Assembly (NCBI GenBank): GCA_009668205.1
Contig: WJYM01000002.1
Span: 248,001-312,000, forward strand
DNA length: 64,000 bases
Direction of reading: 5' to 3'
Origin: Enterobacteriaceae bacterium RIT691
GTDB lineage: Bacteria; Pseudomonadota; Gammaproteobacteria; Enterobacterales; Enterobacteriaceae
Shown one piece after another: positions 30,940-41,077 of this stretch (position 1 is the stretch's first letter; the number at the start of each line of letters is the position of its first letter). The translations under genes and the position numbers were made by a program. The notes under the pieces were generated by a model. That model worked only from the letters and a program-made list of their open reading frames with translations, was not told the origin of the DNA and ran no database searches.

Positions 30940-30986
30940 GGTGAATCCTCTCGTTGATTCTAAAGTTTTGCAGACGCAATTGCGCC

Positions 30987-32006
30987 TTACCTGAAACCTG
31001 TAATGGCCATCGCTAACGTGGTGTCGAGCATCCTGTTAGCGAAACCCCATTCATTATCACACCAGACCAGCGTTTTGATCAGATGCGCGCCACTGACCCG
31101 CGTCTGCGTGCCATCAACAATGGCACTGTGCGGATCGTGGTTAAAATCGATTGAGACCAACGGTAATTCCGTATAGTCAACTATACCATGAAATGCCCCC
31201 TGTGCCGCTTTTTGCAGCAACAGGTTGACTTCATTCGCTTTTACCGGATTTCTCACGGTCACGCTGAGGTCGATTGCCGTCACGTTAATCGTCGGCACTC
31301 GCACCGCAATCGCTTCAAAGCGGTCATTAAACTGGGGAAAAATTCGGGTGATCCCTGCCGCCAGCTTTGTGTCGACAGGAATTATCGACTGGCTGGCTGC
31401 GCGGGTACGCCGCAAATCCGAATGGTAAGCATCGATCACCTGCTGATCGTGCATTGCCGAATGAATCGTCGTTACCGTACCGGATTCGATGCCCCAGGCA
31501 TCATCCAACAGTTTAATGACTGGAATAATACAGTTTGTGGTGCAGGATGCGTTGGAGACAATGCGGTGAGATGCTTGCAGCGCCTGATGGTTAACGCCAT
31601 ACACCACCGTTGCGTCGAGATCGTTGCCACCCGGATGTGAAAAGAGCACTTTCTTTGCACCCGCGGCCAGATGAGCTTCACCGTCGGCCCTTGAGCCGTA
31701 AACGCCCGTGCAGTCAAGGACCACGTCCACGCCCAGCTCACGCCATGGCAGCACATCTATTGAGGGTTCATGCAGCAAACGAATCGCGTCATCGCCCACA
31801 AACAGCTGATCCCGCTCCTGGTGAACATCCCAGGCAAAGCGTCCATGGCTGGTGTCATATTTCAACAAGTGCGCGATGCCCGCAGCATCAGCCAGCTCGT
31901 TGATTGCCACCACGGTTATCTCCGCACGACGCCCGGATTCATATAAAGCACGAACCACGTTACGTCCAATGCGACCGAAGCCATTAATCGCTACGCGTAC
32001 GGTCAT
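30987..32006 (-). CDS. epd: Erythrose-4-phosphate dehydrogenase
   Basis: 339-aa GAPDH relative that oxidises erythrose-4-phosphate to erythronate-4-phosphate for pyridoxal phosphate synthesis. NAD fold [15 protein letters not shown] at 7-21 and the active cysteine in [12 protein letters not shown]. The ATG at 32006 has AGGAGA before it; the longer frame upstream is not supported. First gene of epd-pgk-fbaA. Confidence 0.97.
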   Translation of the reverse strand: MTVRVAINGFGRIGRNVVRALYESGRRAEITVVAINELADAAGIAHLLKYDTSHGRFAWDVHQERDQLFVGDDAIRLLHEPSIDVLPWRELGVDVVLDCTGVYGSRADGEAHLAAGAKKVLFSHPGGNDLDATVVYGVNHQALQASHRIVSNASCTTNCIIPVIKLLDDAWGIESGTVTTIHSAMHDQQVIDAYHSDLRRTRAASQSIIPVDTKLAAGITRIFPQFNDRFEAIAVRVPTINVTAIDLSVTVRNPVKANEVNLLLQKAAQGAFHGIVDYTELPLVSIDFNHDPHSAIVDGTQTRVSGAHLIKTLVWCDNEWGFANRMLDTTLAMAITGFR

Positions 32007-32287
32007 AAGTCTCCTGCAAAGCATTCCCTGAATTGAGTGGCTGAAAGCGTAGTCCAGCCTCACCCGGAAAGGAATCTTTGCTATCGCAAACTGCGACTGA
32101 TTGATTATTTGTCGAACATTTAGTCGACTGAAACGCTTCAGCTAGAATAAGCGAAACGCGGAATAAAAGGAATGATTGTCCAGCAGGATTCGTCTGCTAT
32201 ATGACGCCCATCACATTTTTCGAGGAATAATTTACAGCTGTTTTACATGCGCGTGGAATAACCGAAGGATAAAGCCGAATGGGAAGC

Positions 32288-32320
32288 AAAAAACAAAACG
32301 GTAACCCTGAGGTTACCGTT
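32288..32320 (-). terminator. Intrinsic terminator of tktA
   Basis: Minus strand AACGGTAACC / GGTTACCGTT with loop TCAG, followed by TTGTTTTTTG. About 75 nt after the tktA stop, with a palindromic repeat in between. Confidence 0.8.
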
Positions 32321-32331
32321 TGAGGTGTTTT

Positions 32332-32370
32332 CACCCTCTGCTTGTGGGAGAGGGTTGGAGTGAGGGCATC
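32332..32370. repeat. CCCTCTCCC-family palindromic repeat, tktA 3' side
   Basis: CACCCTCTGCTTGTGGGAGAGGG followed by TTGGAGTGAGGGCATC, a slightly diverged copy of the family. Confidence 0.65.
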
Positions 32371-32395
32371 AAACCGCACACTCCATGAACCGCCA

Positions 32396-34387
32396 TTACA
32401 GCAGTTCTTTCGCCTTCGCGACCACGTTCGCAACGGTGAAGCCGAACTCTTCGAACAGCAGCTCTGCTGGTGCTGACTCACCGAAGGTGGTCATGCCAAC
32501 GATAGCGCCGTTCAGGCCGACGTATTTGAACCAGTAGTCAGCGATACCCGCTTCCACTGCCACACGTGCGGAAACCGCTTTTGGCAGCACGGATTCACGG
32601 TAAGCCGCATCCTGCTTGTCGAACGCGTCGGTAGACGGCATGGACACCACGCGCGCCTTCACGCCTTCGGCAGACAGCTGATCCCATGCCGCAACCGCCA
32701 GTTCAACTTCAGAACCGGTCGCGATGAAGATAACCTGCGGCTGACCCGCACAGTCTTTCAGCACGTAGCCACCGCGAGCGATGTCTTTCAGCTGCTGCTC
32801 TGTACGATCCTGCTGTGCCAGGTTCTGACGGGAGAGGATCAGCGCAGTTGGGCCATCCTGACGCTCAACGCCATATTTCCACGCCACCGCAGATTCAACC
32901 TGGTCACATGGACGCCATGTGCTCATGTTCGGAGTTACACGCAGAGAAGCGACCTGCTCTACCGGCTGGTGAGTCGGGCCATCTTCACCCAGACCGATAG
33001 AGTCATGGGTGTAGACCATCACCTGACGCTGTTTCATCAGCGCAGCCATACGTACGGCGTTACGTGCGTATTCCACGAACATCAGGAAGGTAGAGGTGTA
33101 CGGCAGGAAACCACCGTGCAGGGAGATACCGTTGGCAATCGCGGTCATACCGAATTCGCGCACGCCGTAATGGATATAGTTACCCGCGGTGTCTTCGTTA
33201 ATGGCTTTAGAACCGGACCACAGCGTCAGGTTAGACGGTGCCAGGTCAGCAGAGCCGCCGAGGAATTCTGGAAGCCAAGGACCAAACGCTTCGATAGCGT
33301 TCTGAGAAGCTTTACGGCTAGCGATTTTCGCCGGGTTAGCCTGCAGCTTAGCAATGAACTCGTTCGCCTTCGCGTCGAAATCAGACGGCATATCGCCTTT
33401 CATACGACGGGTATATTCTGCAGCTTCCTGCGGGAAAGCTTTAGCGTATGCAGCGAACTTCTCGTTCCATACCGCTTCTTTTGCCTGGCCTGCTTCTTTC
33501 GCGTCCCACTGAGCATAAATTTCAGATGGGATTTCGAACGGCGCGTATTTCCAGCCAAGTTGCTCACGGGTCAGTGCGATTTCAGCGTCGCCCAGTGGTG
33601 CACCGTGAGAGTCGTGGGTACCGGCTTTGTTCGGGGAACCGAAACCGATGATGGTTTTGCACATCAGCAGAGAAGGTTTGTCGGTAACTTTACGTGCTTC
33701 TTCTACTGCACGTTTGATAGCGTCGGCGTCGTGACCGTCAACGCCACGAACGACGTGCCAGCCGTAAGCTTCGAAACGCTTCGCCGTATCGTCAGTGAAC
33801 CAGCCTTCAACGTGGCCATCGATGGAGATACCGTTGTCGTCATAGAACGCCACCAGTTTACCCAGCTTCAGGGTCCCCGCCAGGGAGCACACTTCGTGAG
33901 AGATGCCTTCCATCATACAGCCGTCACCCAGGAACGCATAGGTGAAGTGGTCAACAATGTCGTGACCTGGACGGTTGAACTGTGCAGCCAGCGTTTTTTC
34001 CGCGATAGCCATACCCACTGCGTTCGCAATACCCTGACCCAGCGGTCCGGTAGTGGTTTCAACGCCAGCGGTGTAACCCACTTCCGGGTGACCCGGAGTT
34101 TTGGAGTGCAGCTGACGGAAGTTCTGCAGTTCGGTGATTGGCAGATCGTAGCCGGTGAGGTGCAGCAGGCTATAGATAAGCATGGAGCCATGGCCATTGG
34201 ACAGCACGAAGCGGTCACGATCGGCCCAGGATGGGTTCTGCGGGTTGTGGTTCAGGAAATCACGCCACAGGACTTCGGCAATGTCAGCCATACCCATCGG
34301 GGCACCCGGGTGGCCGGATTTGGCTTTCTGTACTGCGTCCATGCTCAGCGCACGAATAGCATTAGCAAGCTCTTTACGTGAGGACAT
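32396..34387 (-). CDS. tktA: Transketolase A
   Basis: 663-aa thiamine-diphosphate enzyme of the pentose phosphate pathway that moves two-carbon units between sugar phosphates. TPP/metal motif [12 protein letters not shown] near residue 154; pyrimidine domain from about 350, with [18 protein letters not shown] carrying active-site His. The ATG at 34387 gives [12 protein letters not shown] as in E. coli. Strong codon bias. Divergent from loiP. Confidence 0.98.
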   Translation of the reverse strand: MSSRKELANAIRALSMDAVQKAKSGHPGAPMGMADIAEVLWRDFLNHNPQNPSWADRDRFVLSNGHGSMLIYSLLHLTGYDLPITELQNFRQLHSKTPGHPEVGYTAGVETTTGPLGQGIANAVGMAIAEKTLAAQFNRPGHDIVDHFTYAFLGDGCMMEGISHEVCSLAGTLKLGKLVAFYDDNGISIDGHVEGWFTDDTAKRFEAYGWHVVRGVDGHDADAIKRAVEEARKVTDKPSLLMCKTIIGFGSPNKAGTHDSHGAPLGDAEIALTREQLGWKYAPFEIPSEIYAQWDAKEAGQAKEAVWNEKFAAYAKAFPQEAAEYTRRMKGDMPSDFDAKANEFIAKLQANPAKIASRKASQNAIEAFGPWLPEFLGGSADLAPSNLTLWSGSKAINEDTAGNYIHYGVREFGMTAIANGISLHGGFLPYTSTFLMFVEYARNAVRMAALMKQRQVMVYTHDSIGLGEDGPTHQPVEQVASLRVTPNMSTWRPCDQVESAVAWKYGVERQDGPTALILSRQNLAQQDRTEQQLKDIARGGYVLKDCAGQPQVIFIATGSEVELAVAAWDQLSAEGVKARVVSMPSTDAFDKQDAAYRESVLPKAVSARVAVEAGIADYWFKYVGLNGAIVGMTTFGESAPAELLFEEFGFTVANVVAKAKELL

Positions 34388-34664
34388 TTTGACTCCAATC
34401 GGACTGTTGAAGGCTATGCGCAAAACGGCTTGACGGCAGCGCGTTTTGGGCTACGCCGGAAAAAGTGTGAACAATGTAACCCAAGCGGCAAGCCATGTAC
34501 ATGGAGCATCCGCGCAGCGTTTGGGAAATATCCGGAATGTGTTTGCAGGTTGCGCAATCTTCTCGCGACCTTCTCGTTATTTTCTTTATACTTTGCTTTA
34601 CTCCCGCCTCCGGTTGCAGGCGGAATAATTCAGAAAATGGCGACACGATAATGACGGAAAATGA

Positions 34665-35426
34665 ATGATGAAACTGCGCTCAGTGTTGTTGGCCTTTGGT
34701 ATTGCGAGCGTTCTGACGGGCTGTCAGAACATGGATTCAAATGGGCTTTTAAGCTCAGGTGCGGAGGTGTTCCAGGCCTACACCATTAGCGACGCCCAGG
34801 TCATCGCGTTGAGCGATCAGGCCTGTAAAGAGATGGATAGCAAAGCGACGATTGCCCCTTCCGGCAGTGACTATGCCCAACGTCTGAACAAAATCGCCTC
34901 TGCGCTGGGCGATAACATCAATGGACAAGCGGTGAACTATAAGGTTTACGTGACCAAAGACATCAACGCCTTTGCGATGGCCAACGGCTGTATTCGCGTC
35001 TACAGCGGTCTGATGGACATCATGACGGATAACGAAGTTGAAGCAGTGATTGGCCACGAGATGGGCCACGTTGCCTTAGGCCACGTGAAGAAAGGCATGC
35101 AGGTACAGTTAGGGACCAACGCGGTACGCGTAGCGGCAGCGTCTGCTGGCGGGATTGTCGGAAGTCTCTCCCAATCGCAACTGGGTGATTTAGGCGAAAA
35201 ACTGGTCAATGCACAGTTCTCTCAGAGCCAGGAATCCGAGGCGGATGACTACTCTTACGATCTGTTGCGTAAACGCGGGATTAATCCATCAGGACTGGTG
35301 ACGAGCTTCGAGAAGCTGGCGAAGCTGGAAGCCGGTCGCCAAAGCTCCATGTTTGACGATCACCCTGCTTCCGAAGAGCGCGCGCAACATATTCGCGATC
35401 GCATGAAGGCGGACGGGATTAAATAA
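34665..35426 (+). CDS. loiP: LoiP (YggG), M48 metalloprotease lipoprotein
   Basis: 253 aa. Lipobox LTGC near residue 19, so it is a lipoprotein. The zinc site HEMGH is in VIGHEMGHVALGHVKKG, with the third ligand Glu in SQESEADDYSYD. In E. coli it sits in the outer membrane, is induced at low osmolarity and cleaves Phe-Phe bonds. Two adjacent ATG codons (34665, 34668); the first has the better distance to GGA, the second matches the E. coli length of 252. Confidence 0.95.
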   Translation: MMKLRSVLLAFGIASVLTGCQNMDSNGLLSSGAEVFQAYTISDAQVIALSDQACKEMDSKATIAPSGSDYAQRLNKIASALGDNINGQAVNYKVYVTKDINAFAMANGCIRVYSGLMDIMTDNEVEAVIGHEMGHVALGHVKKGMQVQLGTNAVRVAAASAGGIVGSLSQSQLGDLGEKLVNAQFSQSQESEADDYSYDLLRKRGINPSGLVTSFEKLAKLEAGRQSSMFDDHPASEERAQHIRDRMKADGIK

Positions 35427-35430
35427 AAAA

Positions 35431-35515
35431 TGCCGGGTGGCGGCGACCGCCTGACCCGGCCTACAACAAGAGTGAGCAAAAACTGTAGGCCGGGCAAACA
35501 ACCTGCCGCCCGGCA
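35431..35515. repeat. REP/BIME pair between loiP and speB
   Basis: Two inverted REP units: TGCCGGGTGGCGGC ... ACCCGGCCTAC, then GTAGGCCGGGC ... GCCGCCCGGCA. It lies between convergent genes. Confidence 0.85.
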
Positions 35516-35524
35516 TTTATTCTC

Positions 35525-36445
35525 TTACTCGCCCTTCTTCGCTGCCTGGATGTAGAGCATTTCCAGCGCCAGCGTCGCCGCGGCCAGTGCAGTGATCTCC
35601 GACTGATCGTAAGCAGGAGCCACTTCTACAACGTCCATGCCGACGACGTTCAGATCTTTCAGGCCACGAACCAGTTTAATCGCACGATCGGTCGTCAGGC
35701 CGCCAATCACCGGCGTTCCGGTACCCGGAGCAAAAGCCGGATCCAGCGCGTCGATATCAAAGGTCAGATACACCGGCATATCGCCAACAATCTTCTTCAC
35801 CTGCGCCAGAATGTCGTCAACGCCACGATCGTTGATCTGACCAGCATCCAGCACGGTAAAACCATTGTCTTTGTCGAACTCGGTACGAATGCCGATCTGA
35901 ACGGAGTGATTCGGATCGATCAAACCTTCTTTCGGCGCGGTGAAGAACATGGTGCCGTGGTCAAATTCGCAGCCGTTCGCGTAGGTATCGGTATGCGCAT
36001 CGAAGTGCACCAGCGCCATTTTGCCAAAGTGCTTCGCATGCGCGCGCAGCAGCGGCAGCGTGACGAAGTGGTCACCGCCGAAAGAGAGCATACGCTTACC
36101 GGCAGCCAGTAATTTTTCTGCGTGCGCCTGCAGTTTTTCGCTCATATCACGGGCATCACCGAAGGCATAAACCAGATCGCCGCAGTCCACTACGTTCAGA
36201 CGCTCACGCATGTCGAAGTTCCACGGGAAACGATTGTGCTCCCATGCAAGGTTGGTGGACACCTGACGAATCGCCGCCGGGCCATGACGGCCACCGGCAC
36301 GACCGGAGGTCGCCGCATCAAACGGCACGCCGGTGATAACCCACTCAGCATCGCTGTCGTAAGGCTGGAAGTTGAGCGGCAGACGCAGGAAACCAAACGC
36401 GTTCGATACCAGAGAGTTGTCGTACTGATGACCCAAAGTGCTCAT
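35525..36445 (-). CDS. speB: Agmatinase
   Basis: 306-aa ureohydrolase that converts agmatine to putrescine and urea. Binuclear manganese ligands are in [19 protein letters not shown] and [15 protein letters not shown]. Works with SpeA, encoded just upstream. A strong terminator lies between them, so speB probably has its own promoter as well. Confidence 0.98.
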   Translation of the reverse strand: MSTLGHQYDNSLVSNAFGFLRLPLNFQPYDSDAEWVITGVPFDAATSGRAGGRHGPAAIRQVSTNLAWEHNRFPWNFDMRERLNVVDCGDLVYAFGDARDMSEKLQAHAEKLLAAGKRMLSFGGDHFVTLPLLRAHAKHFGKMALVHFDAHTDTYANGCEFDHGTMFFTAPKEGLIDPNHSVQIGIRTEFDKDNGFTVLDAGQINDRGVDDILAQVKKIVGDMPVYLTFDIDALDPAFAPGTGTPVIGGLTTDRAIKLVRGLKDLNVVGMDVVEVAPAYDQSEITALAAATLALEMLYIQAAKKGE

Positions 36446-36483
36446 GAAGATGACCTCGTATACCGTCGGATATTTATAACAGA

Positions 36484-36530
36484 TGAAAAAAAATCCCCTC
36501 CGCGTCGTTAGGCCCGACGAGGAAGGGATT
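36484..36530 (-). terminator. Strong two-part terminator after speA
   Basis: Minus strand AATCCCTTCC ... GGAGGGGATT with an inner stem CGTCGG / CCGACG-like arm, followed by eight U residues. It lies between speA and speB. Confidence 0.85.
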
Positions 36531-36610
36531 AGGTTCGTGTGTACTGCTTGTTAAGGCGATTATCGCCAAATTTTTGACCGGGTCAAGCGCTCTGGCAACA
36601 GCACCGTCGG

Positions 36611-36636
36611 ATGCCCTCTCCCACAGGGAGAGGGGG
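36611..36636. repeat. CCCTCTCCC-family palindromic repeat after speA
   Basis: ATGCCCTCTCCCACAGGGAGAGGGGG, the short form of the family without the outer arm. Confidence 0.7.
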
Positions 36637-36665
36637 AACGATGGGCGCCCACTTCCCCCAAACCG

Positions 36666-38642
36666 TTACTCATCTTCCAGATAAGTGTATCCGTACAGGC
36701 CGGCTTCAAACTCTTCGAGGAACTGCTTTTGCAGCACATCGTCCAGATCGGTGTTTTTCACCTGATCGCGGAACTGAGTGAGCAACTTGTTCGGATCCAA
36801 CTGCACGTACTGCAGCATATCCGCTACGGTATCGCCTTCATCGGACAGTTCCACTTCTACGCTACCGTCAGGGAAGACAAACACGTCCACCGCTTCGGTA
36901 TCACCGAACAGGTTGTGCATGTTACCGAGGATTTCCTGATACGCCCCGACCATAAAGAAGCCCAGCATCGGCGGGTTCTCCGGATCGTATTCCGGCATCG
37001 GCATGGTGGTGGCAATGCCGTCACCGTCGATGTAGTGATCGATAGCGCCATCGGAGTCACAGGTGATATCCAGCAGCACCGCGCGGCGTTCAGGCACCTG
37101 ATTCAGGCCTTCCAGAGGCAGTACCGGGAACAGCTGATCGATGCCCCATGCGTCCGGCATTGACTGGAACAGGGAGAAGTTGACGTACATTTTGTCCGCC
37201 ATGCGCTCCTGCAGTTCATCAATAATCGGGCGATGGGCGCGATTGCTTGGGTCGAGCTGTTTCTGCACTTCGTGGCACATGCCCAGATACAGCTGTTCAG
37301 CCCAGGCACGCTGCTGCAGGCTATAAGCCCCGGAAGAGTAGCCGATATGGACATCGTGCAGATCCATCTGGCTGTCGTGCAGCCATTCGCGCAGCGAACG
37401 ACGACCGCCTGGTTCGTGCAGCTCCTGCCAGGTTTCCCACATGTTTTGCAGCGTACGAGGTGCATCTTCTTCTGGCGCCGTTGGCGTGGTGTATTCGTTA
37501 CGCTCAACGCCGATGATATTGGAGACCAGCACGGTGTGGTGCGCCGTTACCGCACGACCAGACTCGGTGATCACCGTTGGGTGCGGCAGACCGTTCTCTT
37601 CACAGGCATCGCCGATGGCCCAGATGATGTTATTCGCGTACTCGTTCAGGCCGTAGTTCACCGAGCAGTCAGACTGCGAGCGGGTGCCTTCATAATCCAC
37701 ACCCAGACCGCCGCCGACGTCGAAGCACTGAATGTTCACGCCCAGCTTATGCAGCTCAACGTAGAAACGGGCAGATTCACGCACGCCGGTGGCGATGTCG
37801 CGAATATTGGCCATCTGCGAACCGAGATGGAAGTGCAGCAGTTGAATGCTGTCGAGGCGACCGTGCTCACGCAGGATCTCCACCAGCTGCAGCACCTGGG
37901 TTGCTGCCAGGCCGAATTTGGATTTCTCACCGCCGGACGACTGCCATTTACCCGACCCCTGCGAGGCCAGACGGGCACGCACGCCGAGGCGTGGCACGAC
38001 ATTCAGTCGCTCGGCTTCTTCCAGCACGATAGCCACTTCTGACATCTTTTCGATAACGAGATAGACTTTGTGGCCCATTTTCTCGCCGATCAGCGCCAGA
38101 CGAATATATTCACGGTCTTTATAACCGTTACAGACGATAACGCTGCGGGTCATACCGGCATGCGCCAGCACGGCCATCAGTTCAGCTTTGGAACCGGCTT
38201 CCAGACCCAGCGGTTCGCCGGAATGGATCAGGGATTCAATCACGCGACGGTGCTGGTTGACCTTAATCGGGTAAACCAGGAAATAGTCGCCATTATAGCC
38301 GTAGGATTCACGCGCACGTTTAAACGCCGCGTTGATCGAACGCAGACGGTGCTGCAGGATCTGCGGGAAACAGAAAAGAGCCGGCAGTCGCTGTCCTTGC
38401 GCTTCCCGAGCTTTGACCAGCTTTGCGAGGTCCACGCGTGCTTCAGGCACATCCGGATCCGGGCAAACGCTGATATGACCCAGCTCATTGACGTCGTAGT
38501 AGTTATTGCCCCACCAGGCAATATTGTATGTACGCAGCATCTTGCTGGCTTCCTGAGAGCTCATCGCCACCTCCTGCATGGAACGTAGTACACCCTGCTC
38601 GCCGGCTGACGAAGGGGAAAATAAAGACATGTCGTCAGACAT
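36666..38642 (-). CDS. speA: Biosynthetic arginine decarboxylase
   Basis: 658-aa fold-type III PLP enzyme (alanine racemase-like barrel) that makes agmatine. PLP lysine is in [13 protein letters not shown] near residue 127; the glycine-rich phosphate loop is [14 protein letters not shown]. The C-terminal [11 protein letters not shown] has the active-site Asp/Cys region. The start at 38642 with GAGGT before it gives [11 protein letters not shown]. The small gene yqgB overlaps this start. Confidence 0.97.
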   Translation of the reverse strand: MSDDMSLFSPSSAGEQGVLRSMQEVAMSSQEASKMLRTYNIAWWGNNYYDVNELGHISVCPDPDVPEARVDLAKLVKAREAQGQRLPALFCFPQILQHRLRSINAAFKRARESYGYNGDYFLVYPIKVNQHRRVIESLIHSGEPLGLEAGSKAELMAVLAHAGMTRSVIVCNGYKDREYIRLALIGEKMGHKVYLVIEKMSEVAIVLEEAERLNVVPRLGVRARLASQGSGKWQSSGGEKSKFGLAATQVLQLVEILREHGRLDSIQLLHFHLGSQMANIRDIATGVRESARFYVELHKLGVNIQCFDVGGGLGVDYEGTRSQSDCSVNYGLNEYANNIIWAIGDACEENGLPHPTVITESGRAVTAHHTVLVSNIIGVERNEYTTPTAPEEDAPRTLQNMWETWQELHEPGGRRSLREWLHDSQMDLHDVHIGYSSGAYSLQQRAWAEQLYLGMCHEVQKQLDPSNRAHRPIIDELQERMADKMYVNFSLFQSMPDAWGIDQLFPVLPLEGLNQVPERRAVLLDITCDSDGAIDHYIDGDGIATTMPMPEYDPENPPMLGFFMVGAYQEILGNMHNLFGDTEAVDVFVFPDGSVEVELSDEGDTVADMLQYVQLDPNKLLTQFRDQVKNTDLDDVLQKQFLEEFEAGLYGYTYLEDE

Positions 38643-38781
38643 AGCGAACCTCAAATGTTGTCGAAAGTGTAAAACAGTTGGCTACTATCGCAATGTTACT
38701 TAGCGATAACAACCCATAAACAGCCTTATGTGCCAGCAGAGTATGCTGAAAGCTCGCCTGCGCGATCGGTTTCTTATTCAT
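38635..38781 (-). CDS. yqgB: YqgB small protein overlapping the speA start
   Basis: 48-aa frame that starts [16 protein letters not shown], has [19 protein letters not shown] in the middle and ends in FEVRYV. It clearly matches E. coli YqgB (43 aa; MKKKPVAQ..., ...AYGLLSQ..., ...VNCFTLN). It ends 8 nt inside speA: its stop TGA lies in the second and third speA codons, so translation of the two may be coupled. In the E. coli protein the frame ends before speA. Function unknown; SD is weak. Confidence 0.8.
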   Translation of the reverse strand: MNKKPIAQASFQHTLLAHKAVYGLLSLSNIAIVANCFTLSTTFEVRYV

Positions 38782-39317
38782 ATCATTGTAAAACACAGTC
38801 CCGGGGTCTAATGCACCACCGGTGAAACCACGAGATAACCCCTAAAAACAGGAGCGCCCTTGTCCAGTATTTACAGCGCCTGACCGGCTCTGGAATCCTG
38901 AGATGTGCCCGAGTGGCAATGACTTCGGCAGGTAGTGATCGAAGAGAAAAGAATTGAGGGGGATAAACGCATGCCGGAACGGCATGACTGAGTCTGCAAA
39001 AAACGCTGGTTCATTATATCGTATCACCTCCACGCCAACCCATCAGAGCCAGCGACAAGCCAAAGCCAAACTATACCGTGTAAAAAAACACTGCTTAACC
39101 CGGCTGGAAGTGGCGACACGAGGTGAAAACATCGTGTGCTTTTTATGTGCGAGCCGCGCGCGGCGTTTTATACCGAGAAGCGGGGTAAAAAGCAAAATAA
39201 AAATGCGCACTCTTCCACCAGTGTCAGGAATAATTGCCAGCTGCGCGGCTGCTCAGATGAGAGCGCCTTCAAAAAAAACTGGCAATCGGGTGAAACTCTG
39301 ACCTAAAATAGCCATCC
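38782..39317. other. Long gap between yqgB/speA and metK
   Basis: About 540 nt without a convincing gene, plus the metK operator region that follows. Two frames exist (63 aa on minus, 38842-39033; 115 aa on plus, 38954-39301), but neither has an SD or a recognisable sequence and they overlap each other. E. coli annotates the poorly supported yqgC and yqgD here. It must hold promoters for speA and metK. Confidence 0.45.
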
Positions 39318-39357
39318 AGATGTTAATCCATCTATACTGATTAACACCCAGACGGAG
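39318..39357 (+). promoter_or_regulatory. Candidate MetJ operator (tandem met boxes) before metK
   Basis: Five consecutive 8-mers (AGATGTTA, ATCCATCT, ATACTGAT, TAACACCC, AGACGGAG) match the met box AGACGTCT at four or five positions each. They overlap a TATACT -10-like box at 39333. MetJ repression of metK by S-adenosylmethionine is known in E. coli, so the position is sensible. Confidence 0.5.
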
Positions 39358-39452
39358 TGTGTGATTACCTGCAGCCTTTGGTGGAGATAACCATCACAGC
39401 CTTTCATCACAACCGTCTGAGCTAACCAAATTCTTTCCAGGTAAAATAAAAC

Positions 39453-40604
39453 ATGGCAAAACACCTCTTTACGTCCGAGTCCGTATCTGAAGGGCATCCA
39501 GACAAAATTGCTGACCAGATCTCCGATGCTGTGCTGGATGCGATCCTTGAGCAGGATCCGAAAGCGCGCGTGGCATGTGAAACTTACGTGAAAACCGGGA
39601 TGGTTATGGTCGGTGGCGAAATCACCACCAGCGCGTGGGTTGATATCGAAGAGATCACCCGTAACACGGTCCGCGAAATTGGCTATGTGCATTCTGATAT
39701 GGGCTTTGATGCCAACTCTTGTGCCGTACTGAGCGCCATCGGTAAACAGTCTCCGGACATCAACCAGGGCGTTGACCGTGCTGACCCGCTGGAACAGGGT
39801 GCGGGCGACCAGGGCCTGATGTTCGGCTATGCCACCAACGAAACCGACGTGCTGATGCCAGCGCCAATCACCTACGCACACCGTCTGGTGCAGCGTCAGG
39901 CGGAAGTGCGTAAAAACGGCACCCTGCCATGGCTGCGCCCGGATGCGAAAAGCCAGGTCACCTTCCAGTATGACGACGGCAAAATTGTCGGCATTGACGC
40001 GGTAGTCCTGTCGACTCAGCACGCTGAAGATATCGATCAGAAATCCCTGCAGGAAGCAGTGATGGAAGAAATCATCAAGCCCGTTCTGCCGACCGAATGG
40101 CTGAACAGCGCGACCAAATTCTTCATCAACCCAACGGGCCGTTTCGTTATCGGCGGACCTATGGGCGACTGCGGTCTGACCGGTCGTAAGATCATCGTTG
40201 ATACCTACGGCGGCATGGCTCGTCACGGTGGCGGCGCATTCTCCGGTAAAGATCCGTCTAAAGTTGACCGTTCTGCAGCCTACGCGGCGCGTTATGTCGC
40301 GAAAAACATCGTTGCTGCCGGTCTGGCCGATCGCTGTGAGATTCAGGTTTCCTACGCTATCGGCGTTGCTGAACCTACCTCCATCATGGTCGAAACCTTC
40401 GGTACCGAGAAAGTGTCTACCGATCAGCTGACCCTGCTGGTGCGCGAGTTCTTCGACCTGCGTCCATATGGTCTGATCCAGATGCTGGATCTGCTGCACC
40501 CGATCTATAAAGAAACCGCCGCTTACGGTCACTTTGGTCGCGAACATTTCCCATGGGAAAAGACCGACAAAGCCGCTCAGCTGCGCGAAGCTGCTGGCCT
40601 GTAA
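39453..40604 (+). CDS. metK: S-adenosylmethionine synthetase
   Basis: 383 aa. It makes S-adenosylmethionine from methionine and ATP. Motifs in order: [19 protein letters not shown] (ATP), [16 protein letters not shown] (methionine loop) and the P-loop-like [19 protein letters not shown]. Strong codon bias. Preceded by candidate met boxes, followed by a terminator. Confidence 0.98.
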   Translation: MAKHLFTSESVSEGHPDKIADQISDAVLDAILEQDPKARVACETYVKTGMVMVGGEITTSAWVDIEEITRNTVREIGYVHSDMGFDANSCAVLSAIGKQSPDINQGVDRADPLEQGAGDQGLMFGYATNETDVLMPAPITYAHRLVQRQAEVRKNGTLPWLRPDAKSQVTFQYDDGKIVGIDAVVLSTQHAEDIDQKSLQEAVMEEIIKPVLPTEWLNSATKFFINPTGRFVIGGPMGDCGLTGRKIIVDTYGGMARHGGGAFSGKDPSKVDRSAAYAARYVAKNIVAAGLADRCEIQVSYAIGVAEPTSIMVETFGTEKVSTDQLTLLVREFFDLRPYGLIQMLDLLHPIYKETAAYGHFGREHFPWEKTDKAAQLREAAGL

Positions 40605-40627
40605 TAAGCCACTGCGTTTTGCCCTTC

Positions 40628-40655
40628 AAAGGCCAGCCTTGTGCTGGCCTTTTGC
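40628..40655 (+). terminator. Intrinsic terminator of metK
   Basis: AAGGCCAGC / GCTGGCCTT with loop CTTGT, then TTTGCTTTTTT. 24 nt after the stop. Confidence 0.88.
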
Positions 40656-40675
40656 TTTTTTGCTCACTGTCATTT

Positions 40676-40739
40676 TGCCCGGCGGCACTCCGTTTGCACG
40701 GGCCTACAGGTCAACCCATCGTAGCCGCCACCCGGCAAA
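40676..40739. repeat. REP/BIME pair between metK and galP
   Basis: TTGCCCGGCGGC ... ACGGGCCTACAG and the facing CGTAGCCGCCACCCGGCAA form a REP pair. Confidence 0.8.
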
Positions 40740-40977
40740 AGTCAGGAACGCCTCTAAGCTGGTCTACACTTATCCCAACGCCTTCACCTGCAAATGAAAC
40801 CGCTTACACACGTCTTATCAGGCCTATTTTAGGATTATTCGTTTTGCATTAACCGTATTGTTCTTCTGTTACATCACATTTCAGGTAAGTCTCAAAAACC
40901 GTCATTTCACCCTGCACTAAATAACCACCATCTGTATGATTAATAATGAATTATTAAGATTACATAACCTGACACTT

Positions 40978-40993
40978 GTGTAACCGATTACAT
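40978..40993. promoter_or_regulatory. GalR/GalS operator upstream of galP
   Basis: GTGTAACCGATTACAT matches the gal operator consensus GTGKAANCGNTTNCAC at nearly every position. It is 85 nt before the galP start and directly next to a CRP site. Confidence 0.8.
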
Positions 40994-40996
40994 CTA

Positions 40997-41012
40997 TGTG
41001 ATTAATCTCACA
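40997..41012. promoter_or_regulatory. CRP site upstream of galP
   Basis: TGTGATTAATCTCACA is a perfect TGTGA-N6-TCACA site with A/T-rich flanks, 66 nt before the galP start and 3 nt after the gal operator. The pair gives glucose repression plus galactose induction. Confidence 0.85.
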
Positions 41013-41077
41013 TATTTTTACCTGCGTCTAACCTACCCTTCACATTGATAAAACTAATAACCCAATCGGAGGGCATA

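Larger units (their letters stand above)
32007..32395. other. epd-tktA intergenic region
   Basis: 390 nt holding the epd promoter region, the tktA terminator (32288-32320) and one copy of the CCCTCTCCC-family repeat (32332-32370). In E. coli K-12 this position holds yggC/yggD/yggF/yggP and cryptic mannitol PTS genes; none is present here. No ORF of note. Confidence 0.6.

Noticed and set aside
29746..30957. 403-aa plus-strand frame opposite pgk, and similar long frames opposite fbaA (28889-29692), tktA (32969-34381) and metK (39303-40547)
   Set aside because: All mirror highly expressed genes with extreme codon bias, which removes stop codons from one antisense frame. Their products are unlike any protein family I know.
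38842..39301. Frames of 63 aa (minus) and 115 aa (plus) between speA and metK
   Set aside because: They overlap each other, lack SD sequences and show no recognisable motif. E. coli has weak gene calls in this place, but I cannot match them.
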